A stretch of 12,259 nt of DNA, from positions 1-12,259 of the forward strand of contig CAINWC010000167.1 of assembly GCA_903854305.1 (NCBI GenBank). The letters are read 5' to 3'. Under the pieces are notes generated by a model that was not told where the DNA came from, made no database searches, and saw nothing but the letters and a program-made list of their open reading frames with translations. The stretch's first letter is position 1, and each line of letters starts with the position of its first letter. A program made the translations under genes and the position numbers. The DNA is from an uncultured Pseudomonadota bacterium (GTDB lineage Bacteria > Pseudomonadota > Gammaproteobacteria > Burkholderiales > Methylophilaceae). Shown piece by piece: positions 1 through 6,496 of this stretch.

Positions 1-1
1 A

Positions 2-217
2 AACGCATTGCAAAACAATGTAGGTAGCATCATGCCATTCGAAGTATCTCGCAAGAATTTTGAGCGTAGTTATCTGATCAATCTGTTAAAAGCAACTGAA
101 GGCAATATCGCACAAGCTGCGAACCTTGCTCAACGGCATCGTACAGAGTTTTATAAACTCTTAGAGCGCCATCAACTAACACCCGCTATGTTTAAAGAAT
201 ATAAATCACCTGATTGA
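2..217 (+). CDS. C-terminal end of a sigma-54-dependent response regulator (Fis-type HTH), partial
   Basis: The reading frame is open to the left edge, so this is the 3' end of a longer gene. The visible ~71 residues carry the Fis-like DNA-binding domain that ends NtrC/GlrR-type activators. A helix with RSYLINLLKATEGN leads into the helix-turn-helix (IAQAANLAQRHRTEFYKLL) and then the short tail RHQLTPAMFKEY. The 'RTEFYKLLxRH' signature is typical of the GlrR (YfhA/QseF) group; PrsR- and NtrC-type C-termini read differently. Family members have a receiver domain, an AAA+ domain with GAFTGA and this HTH, and they activate sigma-54 RNA polymerase from upstream sites. Only the DNA-binding part is seen, so the signal and partner kinase are unknown. 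A sigma-54 promoter lies 150 bp downstream, which makes the next genes plausible targets. Assignment to the family is strong; the exact subgroup is inferred. Confidence 0.85.
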   Translation, partial: NALQNNVGSIMPFEVSRKNFERSYLINLLKATEGNIAQAANLAQRHRTEFYKLLERHQLTPAMFKEYKSPD

Positions 218-366
218 TGTAGTTATTTAGCGACATTAAATTATTGTTTAAATTCAAATGGTTAGAAAAAATCCTGATAGGGCCTGTGATGTTTCCACTA
301 CATTCTTAACGATTAGCATCACCTGATTAACTATATAACATATTGATTTTATTTAAAAAAATATTC

Positions 367-382
367 TGGCATGACAGTTGCT
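367..382 (+). promoter_or_regulatory. sigma-54 (RpoN) promoter, -24/-12
   Basis: The sequence TGGCATGACAGTTGCT, preceded by C, matches the sigma-54 consensus YTGGCACGRNNNTTGCW at all fixed positions but one (T for C in the CAC). The invariant GG (368-369) and GC (380-381) are separated by exactly 10 bases, as required. Placing GC at -13/-12 puts the transcription start near 393, about 41 bases before the ATG at 434. The gene immediately upstream encodes a sigma-54 activator. An inverted repeat overlaps the -12 element. Confidence 0.8.
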
Positions 383-420
383 ATTACTTAAATATAGTTG
401 GTGCAATATTTAAGTAATAG
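381..420. repeat. Perfect 15-bp inverted repeat over the sigma-54 start site (operator candidate)
   Basis: The left arm CTATTACTTAAATAT (381-395) and the right arm ATATTTAAGTAATAG (406-420) are exact reverse complements with a 10-base spacer. Relative to the predicted start near 393, the repeat runs from about -12 to +28. Most of the left arm would therefore not be transcribed, which favours a DNA site for a dimeric repressor or co-regulator over an RNA hairpin. If transcription began further upstream, the same bases would form a stem ending directly before the ribosome binding site (AGGA, 423-426) and could limit translation. Confidence 0.7.
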
Positions 421-433
421 TTAGGATATGAAA

Positions 434-616
434 ATGGACATGAATCAAAATAATAACGAAAATCTAGCAAGAAATTTTAAAGACCATGTTGAAAACTCAA
501 TAGAGCGTGCTCAATTATTAATTGACCATCCAGAACTAAAACATGCTTTAGCTTTGTCTGAGCAAGAGCTTTTCATGAGCAGAATGAAGAAGTTTTTGTT
601 AAAGAACCTAATTTAG
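434..616 (+). CDS. Small acidic hypothetical protein (60 aa), possibly frameshifted near its end
   Basis: Function is not recognised. The start at 434 is chosen because AGGA at 423-426 lies 7 bases before it; the in-frame ATG at 428 is only 1 base from that site. The protein is hydrophilic, has no cysteine and no signal peptide, and is probably mostly helical (LARNFKDHVENSIERAQLL and so on). The last 13 residues change character to basic and hydrophobic (MSRMKKFLLKNLI). From 574 the -1 frame instead reads an acidic tail, HEQNEEVFVKEPNLGKPD, ending at TAA 628-630. One extra T in the TTTT run at 570-573 would join the two and give about 66 residues. The gene is first after the sigma-54 promoter and 87 bases before the 398-aa gene, so it is probably the first cistron of that operon. 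Whether it is intact is uncertain. Confidence 0.55.
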   Translation: MDMNQNNNENLARNFKDHVENSIERAQLLIDHPELKHALALSEQELFMSRMKKFLLKNLI

Positions 617-703
617 GCAAGCCAGATTAAGAGAAAATTGATGTAATTGACGGTAGCTAAGCTAAAACTAACTCACTAATCACAGGTAATTGAGGGAAAT
701 AAA

Positions 704-1900
704 ATGGCACAAGATCAAAGTAATCACAATGATTTACCAACTATTGGCAATGCATCCAGTGAGCCCAAACGCCATTTAGACGACCAGATTCGCATGTTTG
801 AGGTGGGAATGGTTGAGGCAATAGGCCAATCATTTAATGATACGTTAGAAGCTGGGAAAACTTCATTTAAAGGCGTTGTGTTAGGTGATAGGGAATCACT
901 AGAAAAAATCGCCGAATCGTCTGAAGGCATAAATGCTGCAATATCAAATCCTGAAACCTTTGGGAAATTGGTCGCTGCTTTAAGCGTAAGTGCAGGTGAA
1001 TTAGAAAAACGCATGAAAAACGGTGATTACCATGGTGCTGGCCTGATGGCTGGTGCCGTCATGGCTGGCATCATAGAGCCGGGGGGGTTAGAAAAAAAAG
1101 CATTAAAAAATGGTATTGAGTTAGGCTCAGAAGCTTTGAAAGACACGGCTAAACTTGCCAACAAAGCAGACATCCTTCCTCCTAGCTATAAAGACTTTCT
1201 CCCAATGAGCGCACGTGATCTTGCTCACCTCATGTTTATGCCACAAAACGCCTCCCCTGTGAGAATGGAAAGATTTAAGGAGCTGTTAGAATCAGGTGTG
1301 CAAGCTAATAATATACACGGGATGAGAATGCAAATGTCTGGTGTGCCATATGCTTGGGCAACATTTGGCGGAGGAGCTGCTATAGCCGCCAATACCGTTG
1401 TAAATGGTATTGAAGCAGACAAAGAAAGTGTAAAAAATGAAGCTCGCGCAAAGCTCTCACCTAGCGAACTAAAGGCACTTGTATTTGAAGAATCAGTTAA
1501 TGTTGCTTCCAAAGAAAAGGAGGCTTTAAAGCAATTCCCTGATTTGAAAACACATTTTGAGCAATATCGTACGGCAGTTAGTGATGCAATAGCTAATCAC
1601 CCTAATGACGAAAGCGGCCATACCTCCCAAGAGGCCGTCAGTCAAATATGGAAAAGTAAGCTTGATATTAAAGAAAGTATCAAACATGAAAATTTGCAAC
1701 ATCCTGAACAGCGTAGCAGCATTGACATACTGACACTGGAGCAAAAAGTTGCAGCAATAGCGCAGCATATTGAAACGCTACCGGAGTCACAGCGCCGCGT
1801 AGCGCAAGAGTCGCTGGCACAATCGGCCAACAAAAGCGGGATGCAAATTACTGAGGAGACGCCTTCACTGTCGCCATCCCAACAACACGAGCGGGCTTGA
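704..1900 (+). CDS. Hypothetical protein, 398 aa, cysteine-free, with two glycine/alanine-rich hydrophobic segments
   Basis: Not recognised. The start has a clear GAGGG site (692-696) 7 bases upstream. The N-terminus (1-40) is polar, without a signal peptide. Residues ~25-110 look helical. Residues ~111-128 (HGAGLMAGAVMAGIIEPGG) and ~213-235 (GVPYAWATFGGGAAIAA) are short Gly/Ala-rich hydrophobic stretches, too weak for standard membrane spans but of the kind seen in glycine-zipper or membrane-inserting segments. Residues ~250-398 are charged, helical and end in a Gln/Ser-rich tail. There is no cysteine. The stretch around EALKQFPDLKTHFEQY faintly recalls helical repeats in relaxase- or T4SS-associated proteins, but this is not enough to assign it. 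The gene follows a sigma-54 promoter and is 56 bases from a second unknown gene with the same style of ribosome binding site, so the two probably form one operon. A secreted or delivered protein is one possibility; a cytoplasmic structural role is another. Confidence 0.75.
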   Translation: MAQDQSNHNDLPTIGNASSEPKRHLDDQIRMFEVGMVEAIGQSFNDTLEAGKTSFKGVVLGDRESLEKIAESSEGINAAISNPETFGKLVAALSVSAGELEKRMKNGDYHGAGLMAGAVMAGIIEPGGLEKKALKNGIELGSEALKDTAKLANKADILPPSYKDFLPMSARDLAHLMFMPQNASPVRMERFKELLESGVQANNIHGMRMQMSGVPYAWATFGGGAAIAANTVVNGIEADKESVKNEARAKLSPSELKALVFEESVNVASKEKEALKQFPDLKTHFEQYRTAVSDAIANHPNDESGHTSQEAVSQIWKSKLDIKESIKHENLQHPEQRSSIDILTLEQKVAAIAQHIETLPESQRRVAQESLAQSANKSGMQITEETPSLSPSQQHERA

Positions 1901-1956
1901 GTTGTTGGCAGGCTGAGTAAATAACACTGCAAATTATAAGCAATGAGGAAATCAAT

Positions 1957-2754
1957 ATGAGCGAACAAGCAACAAGAGATGCAATTTCAGATGCCATGGA
2001 TGGTAATACGCTACAACCTTCCCGCGAATCTCCTTCCATGAGAGTTCCTGCCGGGAATGGGGAGCTCTTAACACCTACTGACCTTGGTAGGGTAACGCTT
2101 GATCCAAAAGCACGCTCCGAAATAGAGCCGTTGTTTGTCGATCGTGGTCTAGATGCTAAAGGAATGCCCAATGAAAAGGAACATTTGGCTGGCTTGCGTA
2201 TTAGCAACCCTGACGGCAGCCAAATTACGGTTCGTCTGGACGAGTACAAAGATAGTACGCCAGAGTCACGATACAAGTTATCGCAAACTTATAGAGATAT
2301 GGCTGCCACCAAATTAGGCACGGAGGCTTTTACTGAAAATGCCCAATATTTCAAAGAAGTTTCTTGGACTAGCACCAATAAGTCTGAATCAATCCCATCC
2401 GAAGGAAAGCTGGGAGGAGCCATGGACAACAAGACACCTAAAGAGCAATTTGACCTGATCTACAATCAACATGATGCTATGCAGGAAGCTATATTAAAAA
2501 AGCAACCATCAGAACAAGAACTGAAGTCACATCAACTTGAGATAGGTGCTGATGTTGATGCACAGAACAACACGCCAGCTAGCCCTAACCAACTAAGTGC
2601 CATACGTTTGACTGAGTTACTGGCTAAAAACATGACTCCTGAGAATCAAGAGAAATTTCTGGCGGACATGGGAAGTAGAATTAAAAATGGAGAGCCTACA
2701 ATCGCGCTACATCAAGAGCAAGCTGATAAGAAAATCGACCGGGAATTAGGCTAG
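1957..2754 (+). CDS. Hypothetical protein, 265 aa, cysteine-free, hydrophilic
   Basis: Not recognised. GAGGA at 1945-1949 sits 7 bases before the ATG, matching the arrangement of the preceding gene. The protein is soluble throughout, with no signal peptide, no membrane segment and no cysteine. The first ~45 residues look disordered (Ser/Pro/Gly-rich). Residues ~46-125 mix predicted strands and helices (for example HLAGLRISNPDGSQITVRL). Residues ~150-265 are charged and helical with an Asn/Pro linker. No catalytic motif is visible. It is the last gene of the apparent three-gene sigma-54 operon and ends 16 bases from the convergent TraX gene, with no hairpin between them. Shared composition with the 398-aa protein suggests that they work together; this is inference. 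Confidence 0.75.
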   Translation: MSEQATRDAISDAMDGNTLQPSRESPSMRVPAGNGELLTPTDLGRVTLDPKARSEIEPLFVDRGLDAKGMPNEKEHLAGLRISNPDGSQITVRLDEYKDSTPESRYKLSQTYRDMAATKLGTEAFTENAQYFKEVSWTSTNKSESIPSEGKLGGAMDNKTPKEQFDLIYNQHDAMQEAILKKQPSEQELKSHQLEIGADVDAQNNTPASPNQLSAIRLTELLAKNMTPENQEKFLADMGSRIKNGEPTIALHQEQADKKIDRELG

Positions 2755-2770
2755 ACTGCAAAAAAAGTTA

Positions 2771-3499
2771 CTATGCGGGTGTTACCGTCAACATTTTTAT
2801 AACGAGCAAAATAGCCAAGTGCAATGGGTAATAGATATAAAAAGCCATACGCAACCTTGGCAATTTAAAATCAATCTTAGTTGCTATAAATATGATAGGG
2901 AATGCTACCAAAGCCCACTGACTGAGATTGGCGTAATATAAGCCTGCGGCACTGATAATCCAGATGAATAACCGCCATATACCTGGCTTGTTACAGTAAT
3001 ACCAAGCAGTCAAGCAATAGCCCAAGCCAAGCCAAGCATACTCTACAAACATGCCGCCTAAAATAAACAATGCAATAGCAAGTAGCTCACGGTACAAACC
3101 GCCTTTATCAATCAAATAAATGATGCCGGTGGCTAACAATAAGGTAAACATGATGTTAAGCGGCATCCAACTTGCTTTTTCAAACGCGCCTATATAAAAA
3201 GGCGTGGCTAATAAACCAAAAAAAGCCATGCGCGACATGGCGCGAAAGTAGATACCTTTTTGTAAAGTTTCAGGTCTTGCGAAATTATAGGCAAGCACCA
3301 AGCCAAACAGCGGCATTGCAATTCGCCCAAACTCAGACATCATAGGCAATTGAGAGTTGAAAATAACATGGTTAACATGGTCTAACGTCATTGCCATTAG
3401 TGCAAGCCATTTGAGAGATTCAATTGTTCCGTCAGAAATCACCAAACTTGGCAGTCTGGAATTTAACGCCACTGCCGCTCGCTGCACGATGCTATTCAT
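2771..3499 (-). CDS. TraX-family integral membrane protein
   Basis: The 242-aa product is a polytopic inner-membrane protein of the TraX family. The founding member, F-plasmid TraX, N-acetylates the N-terminus of F pilin. Family features seen are the first membrane helix with ESLKWLALMAMTLDHVNHV (the LDH of TraX at residues 39-41), the FGRIAMPLFGLVLAYN segment, several hydrophobic helices between ~30 and 235, and the C-terminal YIYYPLHLAILLVIK. Length agrees with the family. The ATG at 3499 has no good Shine-Dalgarno site, but a TATAAT box lies 27 bases upstream. No other conjugation gene is present, so this is probably a chromosomal member that may acylate another substrate. It converges on the sigma-54 operon. 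Confidence 0.88.
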   Translation of the reverse strand: MNSIVQRAAVALNSRLPSLVISDGTIESLKWLALMAMTLDHVNHVIFNSQLPMMSEFGRIAMPLFGLVLAYNFARPETLQKGIYFRAMSRMAFFGLLATPFYIGAFEKASWMPLNIMFTLLLATGIIYLIDKGGLYRELLAIALFILGGMFVEYAWLGLGYCLTAWYYCNKPGIWRLFIWIISAAGLYYANLSQWALVAFPIIFIATKIDFKLPRLRMAFYIYYPLHLAILLVIKMLTVTPA

Positions 3500-3526
3500 T
3501 TAGAGTTTTTTTAGGGATAATTTTTC

Positions 3527-3532
3527 ATTATA
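3527..3532 (-). promoter_or_regulatory. -10 box of the TraX-family gene promoter
   Basis: The minus strand reads a perfect TATAAT here, ending 27 bases before the ATG at 3499, which predicts a start near 3520 and a leader of about 20 bases. The -35 region is poor (TTTTAA or similar at a 17-18 base spacing), so the call rests on the -10 box and its position. Confidence 0.4.
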
Positions 3533-3679
3533 TCTTTTGCTGCATATCATTAAAAATTTTTCTCGTTCATACGGCAACAACCCCTCTTAATAACCACATA
3601 TTTATCGGCAATTAAGTATATTTAATCCATGTTTGAGTCTGTACTTAGTCGGTTTTAGTCTGATTGTTTGTACGTTATT

Positions 3680-3716
3680 AAAACTCAGTTTGGTTAATAA
3701 ATGTTGCTTGAGTTTT
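3680..3716. terminator. Weak bidirectional hairpin between mgtA and the TraX-family gene
   Basis: AAAACTCA (3680-3687) and TGAGTTTT (3709-3716) are exact reverse complements with a 21-base spacer. Read from either strand the stem ends in TTTT, so it could serve as a weak terminator for mgtA, whose stop lies ~70 bases upstream on the minus strand. The long loop and AT-rich stem make this tentative. The remainder of the 3500-3786 gap shows no gene. Confidence 0.25.
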
Positions 3717-3786
3717 GACTTTATTATTTTACTCATGCCTGTTTTTTCATAGCAGTAAGTGAGGGCAAGCGACCTAGTAACCTGTA

Positions 3787-6336
3787 CTATATGGCAGGTC
3801 TGCTCGGCTTATTTTTTGCTGCCGACCATCGGTAGAAAACTTGTTTTGCAAGTTCGACAATGATGAGATAGATAAGCACCATGCCACCGAGAATTAAATA
3901 GAACTTCGCTGGCGGTGGTACAAAACCAAAGTGTGATCCTATTGATGTAAAAGGCAGCAATATAGCAATGGCCACTACTGCCAAAGAAGTAGCCGTCAGT
4001 AGCGGATGCGCACGACTTCTTAGTGGATTACCACGAGTGCGAATAATAAAAATCACTAAGACTTGGGTGCATAAGGACTCAACGAACCAACCTGTCTGAA
4101 ATAGTTTTTCATCAGCCTGCAGCACAACCAGCATGATATAGAAGGTCAGAAAATCAAACACTGAGCTAATCGACCCAATGACCAACATAAAGTTTCGAAT
4201 AAAATTAAGATCTAACACACGCGGACTAGCAGTCTCTTCGGCATCCATTTTATCAAGTGGAATTGGCATTTCCGAGATATCGTAGAGTATGTTGTTAAGT
4301 AATATCTGTGTCGGCAGCATCGGTAGAAAAGGCAAGAACAGCGAGGCACCAGCCATACTGAACATATTGCCGAAGTTGGAGCTAGTTCCCATCATGATGT
4401 ACTTCATGATGTTACCAAAAGTACGCCTCCCTTCTAAAACACCGGCATGCAGCACATGTAGATCCTGCTCAAGAAGGATCATATCCGCAGCCTCCTTCGC
4501 CACATCCACGGCAGAATCTACCGACAGTCCAACATCCGCTGTATGCAGCGAGGGCGCATCATTGATACCATCGCCCAAGTAGCCAACCACATGACCACGC
4601 GCCTTAAGGGCTCGAATTACGCGTTCTTTCTGGGCTGGATTAACCCGACAGAACAAGTTGACCATTTCGACACGAGCCTGCAGGGCGTAATCATCCATCT
4701 GGGCAATTTCCTTACCCGTCAATAATCCTGTCACTGGAATATTCAATTGGGTACAGACATGCTTTGTTACTAAATCACTGTCACCGGTAACAATTTTAAT
4801 GGCAATACCAACTTGATTAAGAGCGGCTAAGGCAGAACCTGCACTAACCTTGGGCGGGTCTAGAAAACCAGCAAACCCAGCGAGTACCAATTCCGTTTCG
4901 TCACTCACCACGGCATGGGGATGATCCCTAGGGACCTGTCGCCAGGCTATCCCCAGCACTCGAAAGCCCTCTTCCTCCAAAATATTATACTGTTGATGAA
5001 TTGCCGATAAGGCCAGTTCATCAACAGGTCGCTGTAGTTTAGAACCACTCGATTCATAGTGGGTACACAGCCCGACGATTTCATCTGGAGCACCTTTGAC
5101 CACCAGCCAGCGCGTTTCGCCGTTATCGATCAGGACTGAGACACGACGCCGCTCAAAATCGAATGGGACTTCATCAATTTTTTTCCATAGTCCCACCTCA
5201 ATATGCTGGTGTTCAAGTATAGCTTCATCAAGCGGGCTTTTTAATCCAGTTTCGAAGAAGCTGTTTAAATAAGCGAGTTCAAGCACGCGTTCACTAGACA
5301 GGCCTTCTGGATCTACATGGCGTTCCAAGCGGATTTTTGCCTCGGTCAACGTCCCAGTCTTGTCTGTGCAGAGCACATCCATAGAGCCTAGATCCTGAAT
5401 AGCCGACAGCCGCTTCACAATCATCTTCTTTTTTGCCATGCGCAAAGCACCGCGGGATAGCGTAACCGAAATCACCATGGGCAATAGTTCCGGCGTCAGG
5501 CCCACTGCAAGCGCCACGGCGAACAGAAAAGACTCCAGCCAAGGCTTATGAAACAATGCATTTACCAGTAATACGAACATCACCATTAAGACCGTCAACC
5601 GCATGATTAACATACCAAAGCGACGCGTACCGACCTCAAAAGAGGTCGGTTCTGATGGTCTGGAAATGCTGTCAGCAATTGCACCAATAGCGGTTTCTGC
5701 CCCCGTTTTCTTTACCAACATCCGAGCACTGCCGCTAACGACAGAAGTCCCCATAAATACAGCATTGCTTGCCTCTTGAATATCGGTAGCTGACTCCGGC
5801 AATATTCCCGGTCGTTTCTCTACTGGATACGACTCCCCTGTCAAAAGCGCCTGCTTGACAAAGAAATCAAAGGCCTCAAGTACTACGCCGTCTGCTGGAA
5901 TCAAATCTCCGGCAGAAAGCAGCACTATGTCACTAGGCACGACCTTGCTAATAGCGATATCTGTGGGCTTACCATCACGAATCACAATCGCTCGCACAGA
6001 AACTGATAGCCGTAATTTTTCAGCTGCCGCATTAGCGCGATACTCCTGGACAAAATCCAGTGTAACGCTCAGAAAAACGATGCAAGTGATGATCAGGAAG
6101 TTGGTTACCTCTCCAGTAAATGCTGAAACTGCACTTGCGACGAGCAAGATAATAACCAATGGATTTTTGAAACGTGTGAGGTACTGAAACAGCAATGACT
6201 TATCTTGCCGTTCATGGAACAAATTGGCACCGAATTTGGCTAGCTGGGATTTTGCCTCGACACTGGTCAAGCCCTTAGCCATTTCTGTTGATGGCGTTTC
6301 AAGCCACCACGGAGGAATTTTCGAATTCAGTGACAT
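3787..6336 (-). CDS. mgtA: Magnesium-transporting P-type ATPase (P3B type)
   Basis: Inner-membrane pump of the MgtA/MgtB family, using ATP to bring Mg2+ into the cytoplasm. Domains in order: cation-ATPase N-terminal domain (WWLETPSTEMAKGLTSVEA, ~10-30), M1-M2, actuator domain with LLTGES, M3-M4 with the family motif LTPELLPM, phosphorylation motif DKTGTLT (Asp325), nucleotide-binding domain with KGAPDEIV, hinge TGDS, GDGINDAPS (Asp589-Asp593), and a C-terminal block of membrane helices. At 849 aa it is shorter than E. coli MgtA (898), mainly at the N-terminus before the first conserved block. The ATG has only a weak upstream site (GAAAG), but the homologous region begins within ~10 residues, so the start is reasonable. 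Base composition looks higher in GC than the flanking genes. There is no phoP/Q-like or mgtC gene beside it. The 160-bp leader region holds no mgtL-like peptide or M-box that I can recognise. Confidence 0.95.
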   Translation of the reverse strand: MSLNSKIPPWWLETPSTEMAKGLTSVEAKSQLAKFGANLFHERQDKSLLFQYLTRFKNPLVIILLVASAVSAFTGEVTNFLIITCIVFLSVTLDFVQEYRANAAAEKLRLSVSVRAIVIRDGKPTDIAISKVVPSDIVLLSAGDLIPADGVVLEAFDFFVKQALLTGESYPVEKRPGILPESATDIQEASNAVFMGTSVVSGSARMLVKKTGAETAIGAIADSISRPSEPTSFEVGTRRFGMLIMRLTVLMVMFVLLVNALFHKPWLESFLFAVALAVGLTPELLPMVISVTLSRGALRMAKKKMIVKRLSAIQDLGSMDVLCTDKTGTLTEAKIRLERHVDPEGLSSERVLELAYLNSFFETGLKSPLDEAILEHQHIEVGLWKKIDEVPFDFERRRVSVLIDNGETRWLVVKGAPDEIVGLCTHYESSGSKLQRPVDELALSAIHQQYNILEEEGFRVLGIAWRQVPRDHPHAVVSDETELVLAGFAGFLDPPKVSAGSALAALNQVGIAIKIVTGDSDLVTKHVCTQLNIPVTGLLTGKEIAQMDDYALQARVEMVNLFCRVNPAQKERVIRALKARGHVVGYLGDGINDAPSLHTADVGLSVDSAVDVAKEAADMILLEQDLHVLHAGVLEGRRTFGNIMKYIMMGTSSNFGNMFSMAGASLFLPFLPMLPTQILLNNILYDISEMPIPLDKMDAEETASPRVLDLNFIRNFMLVIGSISSVFDFLTFYIMLVVLQADEKLFQTGWFVESLCTQVLVIFIIRTRGNPLRSRAHPLLTATSLAVVAIAILLPFTSIGSHFGFVPPPAKFYLILGGMVLIYLIIVELAKQVFYRWSAAKNKPSRPAI

Positions 6337-6496
6337 TTTAATAGCACTTTCAGCTTAACTATCAGCATAGTGAGCGTGGAAAAAATTCAAGTATTGAGTG
6401 AGCACCGCAGTATTTTGACCATTCTACACCAGCCCTCAAGCTTCAAAAAAATTGCTGTATCAAGCTAAAATAGCGCAGAAATAAGCCTTAAATTAA

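Noticed and set aside
1..427. PrsR/PEP-CTERM regulator at the left edge
   Set aside because: The C-terminal helix-turn-helix has the RTEFYKLLxRH pattern of GlrR-like proteins, and no PEP-CTERM motif is seen in the downstream products.
704..1900. XVIPCD-type T4SS delivery signal in the 398-aa protein
   Set aside because: The C-terminal helices loosely resemble the domain in composition, but the conserved RIDHVVLS-like core is absent.
704..2276. Several minus-strand open frames (724-1014, 1225-1512, 1526-1768, 1642-1968, 1848-2276)
   Set aside because: They lie antisense to two genes with good ribosome sites, their products are low-quality (Ser/Cys-rich) and they have no ribosome sites. They are shadows.
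2755..2770. Terminator between the 265-aa gene and the TraX gene
   Set aside because: The gap is 16 bases and contains no inverted repeat.
6337..6496. M-box riboswitch or mgtL-like leader upstream of mgtA
   Set aside because: The 160-bp region is too short for an M-box plus promoter, and neither conserved M-box segments nor a proline-rich leader frame is visible.
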